64,000 nucleotides of DNA from Cristatella mucedo (taxonomy: Eukaryota; Bryozoa; Phylactolaemata; Cristatellidae): contig WPIO01000026.1 in the NCBI GenBank assembly GCA_009760855.2, forward strand, positions 3,112,001 to 3,176,000. Reading direction: 5' to 3'. Position numbers and translations under genes: made by a program. Positions within the stretch are counted from its first letter, which is position 1. Every line of letters starts with the position of its first letter. A model generated the notes under the pieces. It did no database searches. It saw nothing but the letters and a program-made list of their open reading frames with translations, and was not told where the DNA came from. This document shows, one piece after another, positions 58,212-64,000 of this stretch.

Positions 58212-58967
58212 TTACTTCGAAATTTCTATTGTTGCAACTACATCAGTAATTATATTTACAGGGTTTCCATTTTGATCACTTAATCCTATTTTAAAACTAC
58301 TCATTGCATCTATAACACCACGTGTTGGTAAATACAATACATTAGGAATATGTAGATCAACCTTTTCACCTGGATTAATATCATCAATATCTATAATATA
58401 TAAAGATGTACATTGATCTAAAAATCCTTTTCTTCTTTCTACGTAATTTTTAAAAGGATCAACTAAATCACAATCAACACTTATCCACCTTATTCCTATA
58501 TTATCTGGTAATACCATTTTATTCCATGCTTTGAATATACCTTTTATTTTAATCTATGAGTTATATGTTGCAGTACCAGCTCCTGTTTAAAACTTATCTG
58601 TTGTTGCTCTTGATTGAGTAATTGAATTATTAATTGTTTCAGCAATTCAATTATTTATATCATCACTTACAGTGCCATATATTCCAGGTCTTAATGTTAA
58701 AGTTTAGTCTGATTCACCAGTAACTCTATAAACAAAAGTATTATTAGTTTCAGTTACATTTCTAATAGAATTAGTTGCAGCGAATTTCTTAAAACAGATC
58801 TTAAAGTTTTTACCTCTTAGTAATATTGGTGTATTAATCTTAGCTCTAAATGGATTACTATTTCCAGTTATATTAAAAACATATCCATCTTTGCTTGCTT
58901 GACTAGTTTTCCTAATACTTTCAAGAATTTTTAATATTTCACTAGCAATTTTTACCAAGTCACTCAT
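58212..58967 (-). pseudogene. fused minor capsid proteins, deletion chimera (element B)
   Basis: The N-terminal part (58,967 to about 58,550; MSDLVKIASEILKIL, GYVFNITGNSNPF) equals penton-like protein 1. The C-terminal part (58,517-58,212; MVLPDNIGIRWISVDCDL ... ATIEISK) equals the end of minor capsid protein 2. The sequence between, present in copy A, is missing, so a deletion of about 1 kb fused them. Stops interrupt the join. Confidence 0.65.
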
Positions 58968-58972
58968 TTCTA

Positions 58973-59975
58973 TATATTATGTAAAAAATTGTGTATCTTT
59001 GAAAAATATTTATTTGGAGCTTTCCTTGATTTAGCAAGGTAATCAACAGCAGCACTGATTGAACTTATTACACCTCTATTTCCAGCAGCAAGCTTACTTA
59101 ACCATAGATCAAGTTTATCAAGTACTTCTTTTTACAGATTTTACAAACAATGGAACTATCTCTATTCCAAAACCTAATCTCCACCCACTACCAACAAGAT
59201 AGCTATAGACAAAGTCCTCTGTTGGATTTTTTGATTTAATTCTTCTTATTTTTTCAAGTAATATTTCAACATCAGAACTAAAAGACTTTTTATCTTCTAC
59301 TATAATATTTTCTATAGCTTTCACTACATTACTACTAGATACAGGTCCTCTTCTTTTAATTTCATCAAGAATACATTGTTTCTTATCTTTTAGTAAATCT
59401 GATTCAGATTTAACAACTGGTTCTTTAACAACTTTTGCCTTTTTAATTATCTTCCTAGGTTTCTTACCAGTTGAAGGATTAAAATTAAGTTGCTCTGCAA
59501 TTCCCTTTTGAAGTGAATCAATTGCTTCTCTCATCTCTGGATTAGCAGAATATGTCTTAGCTTGATTTGCAATAGTTACCGCTTTTTTTTTAGGTTTTCC
59601 TTCAGCAATAGCTTCAAATCCTTTTCTTACTATATTAGAAATATCTACAGGTGCTTTTTGCTCTAATAATTTTTTAGCTTTTTCTTTGTGTTCCATTTGA
59701 ACTGCAAGTGATGGTCTAACTTTCTTTAGTTTATCAATAACAATATTACCAGAGTTATCAGTTGATTTCTCTAACGCACGTTCATTAAATTCACGTTCAA
59801 ATCTATCTCTAGCTTGCATTTCTGCTTCAATTCTTTGTATCTCTTGAGCATTATCAAGTATACCAGCAACATGCAAACTTTCTAAATTAGTAAGTTTATT
59901 CTCTAAATCTATTGCTTCTTAAACACTTCCTCTGTAAGGCTTTTTTTTACTTGCATATATTTTACCATTTATCAT
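58973..59975 (-). pseudogene. charged internal protein (element B)
   Basis: Starts MINGKIYASKKKPYRGSV after tataggaga, one stop (TAA near 59,920), then a 252-codon open stretch (59,118-59,876) rich in Lys/Glu with PSTGKKPRKIIKKAKVVKEP. The C-terminus after a frameshift near 59,130 has KLAAGNRGVISSISAAVDYL. Between ATPase and capsid genes; perhaps a core or terminal protein, but nothing recognised. Confidence 0.6.
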
Positions 59976-59987
59976 TTTCTCCTATAT

Positions 59988-60656
59988 TCAATTAAAAATA
60001 GTTATTAATTGTTTACCCGTACTATCTACAGACCAAAATCTTCCTTCTGATGCTGTTTTTGTTAGATCAATAACACAATAACTAAATCTATTTCTGGTGC
60101 AAGAGTTTACCCATTCTTTAAACTGTTTCTTATCTATATCACCAACATATGAATCACGAATGTATTCTATATCAGTATTATTTTGCTTAAAGATTATAAT
60201 CATATTTATATTGTTTCTTATTTCTCTTCTAGGAATATTAGTAAATCCTTGAGCAAGATAAAATATGTTCAATCCTTTATGTCTACCTCTAGTTAAATAA
60301 TCTAATATCTTAGATTGATCTTCAGTCATTAAATCATCTAATACAACAACATTCTTACAATTCCTATAAGAATCAACTTCTGGCATATTATCAATTCCAT
60401 TAACCCAAGCATAAGCAGGTTTATCTTTAGTCATTGACATAAGACCACGATATAACTTTTGATCTAAACTTGAAGCAGTGCTTGTACATGTATCATAATT
60501 AAGCATTCCATAAAATATCCAATTCATTACTAACTGTGATTTACCCGTTCCACTTAGTCCAAGCACTAATGCTCTAATAGGAACTTTAGGTAATGGTTCT
60601 TTATGTCCAGTGTCTATATCTTGTCCAAAATTGAAAGCTCTAACTTGCAAAGACAT
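59988..60656 (-). CDS. A32/FtsK-like genome packaging ATPase (element B)
   Basis: 222 intact codons starting MSLQVRAFNFGQDID at 60,656; an upstream in-frame Met at 60,833 would run into the divergent gene and is rejected. Walker A GLSGTGKS (33-40), Walker B VVVLDD (103-108), and FYLAQGFTNIPRREIRNN (about 127-144), a layout typical of Polinton and virophage packaging ATPases. It would pump DNA into the capsid. The start is preceded by tatagtaaaa. Confidence 0.9.
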   Translation of the reverse strand: MSLQVRAFNFGQDIDTGHKEPLPKVPIRALVLGLSGTGKSQLVMNWIFYGMLNYDTCTSTASSLDQKLYRGLMSMTKDKPAYAWVNGIDNMPEVDSYRNCKNVVVLDDLMTEDQSKILDYLTRGRHKGLNIFYLAQGFTNIPRREIRNNINMIIIFKQNNTDIEYIRDSYVGDIDKKQFKEWVNSCTRNRFSYCVIDLTKTASEGRFWSVDSTGKQLITIFN

Positions 60657-60680
60657 TTTTACTATATTATAATAGATATG
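60654..60680. promoter_or_regulatory. divergent promoter between ATPase and protease genes
   Basis: About 20 bp separate the two start codons; it holds tactatattataataga, giving TATAGT on the minus side and ATAGAT on the plus side. The same arrangement with damaged motifs is at 40,089-40,127. Confidence 0.6.
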
Positions 60681-61430
60681 AATTTTTGTTTGCTTGAAGT
60701 GTAACAAACAAACTGATACAATACATGAACAATATGTAGAAGTTGATTCAACTAAAGGAATGAGAGGAATTTTAAAAGGTGTTTGTACTATTTGCGATAG
60801 TAAGAAGTCAAAGTTTGTTAAGTTAAGATCCATTGAAAGTTCCGGTGCAGGTAGACATCAAGTAAGTAAAGGTTCTGGTAGACATCAAGTAAGCAAAGGT
60901 TCTGGTTTTATTGAAGATTTAGGAAGAATTCTTAATTTTAAACAATTAACTAATAGAGTTGGTGGTTGTGCAGATAAAGAACAAATGATTGCAGAGCTTA
61001 AAAAGACTATTGAACAATTAAAAAAAGTAAAATCAACACCTTTGACTGATATAGAAATAAATAATTATATAAAAGAATTAGATGTAAAAATTTTTAGAGG
61101 TGTCTTTGCAAGAGATGAACTAACAAAACCCTTAAGAAATGAATGTCTTATTTTGAATACTGGCGATTCTTAAAAAGCAATATATCACTGGATAAGACTA
61201 AAAAAGAAGGAAAACAATGTTTTTACTTTGATTCATTCGGTGCACCACCTATGCCAGAAGTAATACATTATTTTGGTGTTATTTCAACATTTTAGTCATT
61301 TAAGCTACAAGAATACAATCAAACAGATTGTAGAAGAAGGTGTCTAATCTTCTTAAAACTAATGCAAGAATAAGATTTTGGATCGACAATAAAATTATTA
61401 TTTTAATTTAAACATTTTCTTTTCCTTGCA
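60677..61430 (+). pseudogene. zinc ribbon plus adenain-like cysteine protease, broken (element B)
   Basis: Zinc ribbon (LKCNKQTDTIHEQY ... GVCTICDSKKSKFVKL), a Gly/Arg/His direct repeat (SGAGRHQVSKGSGRHQVSKG), coiled coil (MIAELKKTIEQLKKV), then the protease: IYHWI, FYFDSFGAPPMPEV and NQTDC keep His, acidic and Cys positions, though the following Gly is Arg and stops occur at 61,171, 61,295 and 61,371. One base insertion near the start. Confidence 0.8.
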
Positions 61431-61435
61431 TAGAA

Positions 61436-61944
61436 ATGGAAAATAAAAAATTCTTAGTACTTGAAAATGCCTCAGTCGTAATTTCTAAAGGAAAACCAGC
61501 TCGTGTTCATATTGAAGAGAAAATGAGTAAAGATTCTAAACCTTATTTTAATGCATGGATTTATATTACAGATGATATGAGACCTGTTCTCGAAGATATT
61601 GCTAATAGAGCAATTATGAAGCTTGAATATAGTGGATATGCTATGTCTAGTCGTTCAATTATTGGTATAAGAATTGCATTTGGAACTAAACCAAGTATAT
61701 TCTTTGATCAAAAGAGTAAACAAATGAAATTCGGTAGTGTTGCTGAAATAATTCAAAAATTTGGAAATGACTTTCCTGTTACTGGATAGATAGATGGAGG
61801 TTATGTAACTAAAGATACTTATAATTCAGAAGAAAGACTTGATATTAGATTGAAACTTGAACAAGTTAGAGTTTATGCTGTAGATAACAAATCTCAAGAT
61901 AAGTTTAATCCTGCTGATTATCAGACACTAAAAAAACAAAAATA
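61436..61944 (+). pseudogene. small conserved protein, one nonsense codon (element B)
   Basis: Starts MENKKFLVLENASVVISKGK after catagaa. FNAWIYITDDMRPVLEDIAN is conserved with copy A. A TAG at 61,787 is followed in frame by a further 50 codons (GGYVTKDTYNSEERLDIRL) to 61,944, so the original protein had about 169 residues. Length and position would suit a DNA-binding or virion protein, but no family recognised. Confidence 0.65.
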
Positions 61945-61949
61945 AAAAC

Positions 61950-62735
61950 ACGTAAATAAAACAAAACAAAAATTAGATTGTATCTTTTTTTACTTATAGC
62001 TAACATTTTATGTACGAGATTCTTTGCATAATTAGTTATCTTACTTATACTTGATTGATTACTTACTTTATCTTTCAAGAAATCTATGGCAAATGAATTG
62101 CCTAGTAAACCACTACCAATATTAAGGCCTAATCCTAATTAGCGCTCATTATCGCTGCAACCGTTTTAGCATCTTCTCTGACATATGATGGTTGTTTGGG
62201 ATCTAACGTTATTCGTGCTGCTGATTCTGCTAAAACTAAATCAGATAAATTTCTTATTTCAGTTCTTTTTGGTTCTGGTTCAGATCATGTCTCTGTATAA
62301 TAATTGTCATGGATTAGAGCCGTATCATAAAGATCATTGACTTCGGTGTATCCTTGATCCATTCTTTTTCTAAACTTGGTGCCTGGACCTGCATATGAAT
62401 ATTTTCCTGTATTATTAAAACTTCCTCCAGGAACATTTTAAGATTGCACACCTTTTGGAAGACGAAGATGAAATTCTCTGCCACCAGATAATTTATTTAT
62501 AAAATCTACGAGACCGCTTCCTTTTTTTCTATTGGCTTTTAATTGTTTAAGAGATAAGCTTAGTTGCAATCCAACTCCACTGTTTTCACTTTTTCTATTT
62601 TATTAAGTTGAGTCTTTGTTAGAAGAATTGGAATAAATCCTGTTAAATCAGTATGTTTTAATCTGATTGAGATAGGTTGATTTATGTATTTGTTTTAATT
62701 GATGATCAGATAATGCAAGTTTCACTTCTTGATAC
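61950..62735 (-). pseudogene. phospholipase-A2-like minor capsid protein, broken (element B)
   Basis: N-terminus MYQEVKLALSDHQLKQ (after tatagaaat) and GVGLQLSLSLKQLKANRKK resemble the leader modules of Polinton/adintovirus minor virion proteins. Then YAGPGTKFRKRMDQG (Ca-binding loop) and DTALIHDNYY (His-Asp catalytic pair) form a PLA2 signature like that of parvovirus VP1. Two or more frameshifts and stops. In parvoviruses this domain lets the particle leave endosomes. Confidence 0.7.
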
Positions 62736-62789
62736 ATATTTCTATATATAATAAAATAATTTAAAGAGATAAAAAAACATTGTATAGAA

Positions 62790-63351
62790 ATGAATCAAGA
62801 TGAGGTTGCACAATTGAGAAAACGTGTTATGGAACTTTTATATTTCAACGCTTTTACTGGTATCTTCAAATGGAGAGTTGTTAGAACGGGATATGCAAAA
62901 GCTGGAAATGAAGCAGGAACAATTAATAAAAGTACTGGATATAGAGAAATAAAAATTGATGGAATAAGTATAAGGGTAATCGTCTTGCATGGCTCATTTG
63001 TAAAAATGAAATGCCTATTTTTCAATTAGATCACATAAATATAATTATATCAGATAATAAAATTAGTAATTTAAGACTTGTAACTAATGCAGAAAATCAA
63101 AGAAACAGAGTAAGGCGAAATAACACTAGTTCTAGATTTATAGGAGTATAGTTTTACAAGAAATCAAACAAATGGGAGTCAGCTATTAAAATAAATGGAA
63201 TCAGGCATCAAATAGATCTTTTCAATGATCCAGAAGATGTCACAACTGCAAGAGATATGATGGCAATAAAACTACATCTTAAATTTGCTCTACTTAATTT
63301 TACTAATTGTTTTGATAAAGATAATAAAGTTGTTTGTTGTACTGACATCTA
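62790..63351 (+). pseudogene. HNH endonuclease with AP2-like C-terminus, two breaks (element B)
   Basis: Starts MNQDEVAQLRKRVMELLYFN after tgtatagaa. YFNAFTGIFKWRV.. GYREIKIDG, then after a frameshift near 62,975 the HNH core (QLDHIN..; ISNLRLVTNAENQRNR) and an AP2-like part (YKKSNKWESAIKINGI; DVTTARDMMAIKLH) after a TAG near 63,150. The family is typical of free-standing homing endonucleases of viruses and phages. Confidence 0.8.
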
Positions 63352-63352
63352 A

Positions 63353-63567
63353 TTGCTGCATCGTTTCTTTAACTCACTAAGTAATTTCTTAACTTCTCTA
63401 TCAATCTCTTCAGGACTTGCTCCTTTTGCATAAAGATGACTAAGTAACATCAGGCTTTCAGTTTTATAGTCTCATGTTTTTACACCACCAACTTTACTTG
63501 CTTCAACTTTTTTTATATCTCTCCTTACTTCTGGTGAGTTATCAACCCCACCATTTTCCACTAATTA
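63353..63567 (-). pseudogene. small charged ORF with one stop (element B)
   Basis: About 70 codons (NSPEVRRDIKKVEASKVGGV; one TGA; MLLSHLYAKGASPEEIDREV; ends KKRCSN). No good ATG at its start. Possibly the end of a larger gene. Confidence 0.4.
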
Positions 63568-63573
63568 CCTTCC

Positions 63574-64000
63574 TTATTTAGTGTAGTTCCATCGATTCTT
63601 TACTTCTGAAGCTTGTACAGGTCCACTAAGATCAATATATGTTCCTGATTTTATTAGTTCTATCATATTATCTAAATCCTCAATAGAATTTCCTAATCGT
63701 TCTTTTTGAAGGCTTAAAGATTTCATTCTTTGTTCATGTGTATCCATAGGTGGTGCCTTAGCTGTATACATTGTTTCATCAATTATCTTTTTTATTAGAC
63801 TTGCTACAGCAACGGCAATTGAAACTCCGATTCCACCACCTTCAAAAATAATAGCAATTGTGGTAATAATAGGTGCAATTAAAAGAGGTAAGAATCCTCC
63901 TCTAGTTTCTAAAAATTTCTTTGTCCAGGATTTAGGATCTAATTGTGCAGCAGTCCAAGTTACTTTTTCACCAAACTTATCACTTAAGAAGTTACTTGGA
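63574..64000 (-). CDS. membrane-segment protein, 5' end outside window (element B)
   Basis: Open frame runs off the window edge. It contains WTAAQLDPKSWTKKFLETRG, a long hydrophobic Gly/Ile-rich stretch (FLPLLIAPIITTIAIIF .. GIGVSIAVAVASLIKK) and a helical C-terminus (QRMKSLSLQKERLGNSIEDL). Such hydrophobic segments occur in membrane-active virion proteins of Polinton relatives; the identity is not established. Confidence 0.6.
   Translation of the reverse strand, partial: PSNFLSDKFGEKVTWTAAQLDPKSWTKKFLETRGGFLPLLIAPIITTIAIIFEGGGIGVSIAVAVASLIKKIIDETMYTAKAPPMDTHEQRMKSLSLQKERLGNSIEDLDNMIELIKSGTYIDLSGPVQASEVKNRWNYTK

Larger units (their letters stand above)
51100..64000 (+). mobile_element. element copy B: endogenous Polinton/adintovirus-like DNA element, right end outside window
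   Basis: Same gene order and orientation as copy A from the 2-TM protein to the small conserved protein, with extra genes on the left (51,171) and right (PLA2-like, HNH, membrane protein). The left boundary is not defined; no TIR like copy A's was found. Continues past the window edge. Confidence 0.88.

Noticed and set aside
59988..60833. 281-codon form of the ATPase starting at 60,833
   Set aside because: The extra 59 codons overlap the divergent zinc-ribbon gene and lack similarity to copy A; the start at 60,656 follows the TATAG motif and fits the family.
61436..61944. Single-stranded DNA-binding protein assignment
   Set aside because: Size and position are suggestive, but no OB-fold signature can be defended by eye.
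31326..64000. Classical Polinton with polymerase B
   Set aside because: No DTD/YxGG-type polymerase motifs seen in any frame of copies A, B or C; called Polinton-like only.
31326..64000. Contaminating bacterial or phage DNA (because of fibre repeats, YqaJ and HNH genes)
   Set aside because: Host-type L2 insertions lie inside both copies, and adenain, rve integrase and capsid type are those of eukaryotic elements.

Overview
This is nuclear DNA from an invertebrate animal. It has split genes with GT..AG introns, a tRNA-derived SINE family, many truncated L2/CR1-type non-LTR retrotransposons, satellite and microsatellite arrays, and a nuclear copy of mitochondrial DNA (NUMT). Read with AGA/AGG = Ser and TGA = Trp, the NUMT gives nad4, tRNA-His, nad5 and tRNA-Phe in the conserved protostome order on one strand. 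This argues against a sponge, cnidarian or vertebrate host and fits a protostome. The species cannot be named from the sequence.

Layout. 1-7.2 kb: repeats, including a ~170 bp tandem satellite. 7.3-17.1 kb: six coding exons of CDKAL1 (tRNA ms2t6A37 methylthiotransferase), minus strand, with large repeat-filled introns; the 3' exons lie left of the window. 17.2-29.5 kb: no convincing gene, but L2 remnants, a 0.4 kb MITE with TIRs and a target-site duplication, a TA/CA/TA microsatellite, and one arm of a segmental duplication. 29.59-30.68 kb: an intact single-exon alpha-1,2-fucosyltransferase gene (GT11), minus strand.

31.3-45.25 kb and 51.1-64.0 kb (open at the right edge) hold three AT-rich copies of one endogenous DNA-virus/Polinton-like element. 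Copy A is bounded by ~165 bp terminal inverted repeats (31,326-43,285). Copy C is a decayed left-end fragment abutting A (43,286-45,250). Copy B is better preserved and carries extra genes. Together they encode a retroviral-type (rve) integrase, a double-jelly-roll major capsid protein, minor capsid/penton-like proteins, an FtsK/A32-like packaging ATPase, a zinc-ribbon protein joined to an adenain-like protease, a YqaJ-type exonuclease, fibre-like repeat proteins, a coiled-coil protein with an adenain-type cleavage site, a two-TM protein, a phospholipase-A2-like minor capsid protein and an HNH endonuclease. No protein-primed DNA polymerase B is visible. The integration, capsid, packaging and maturation modules form a coherent virion-building set, but almost every gene has at least one frameshift or stop, so these are fossils.

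The most striking unexplained signal is a short motif close to TATAGA placed only 0-10 nt upstream of nearly every element start codon, in both copies. It includes divergent gene pairs whose ATGs are about 10-20 bp apart. This suggests a dedicated promoter/initiator system with almost leaderless mRNAs. 45.5-48.9 kb is the NUMT, and 48.9-50.6 kb is the second arm of the segmental duplication seen at 22.3-23.9 kb.
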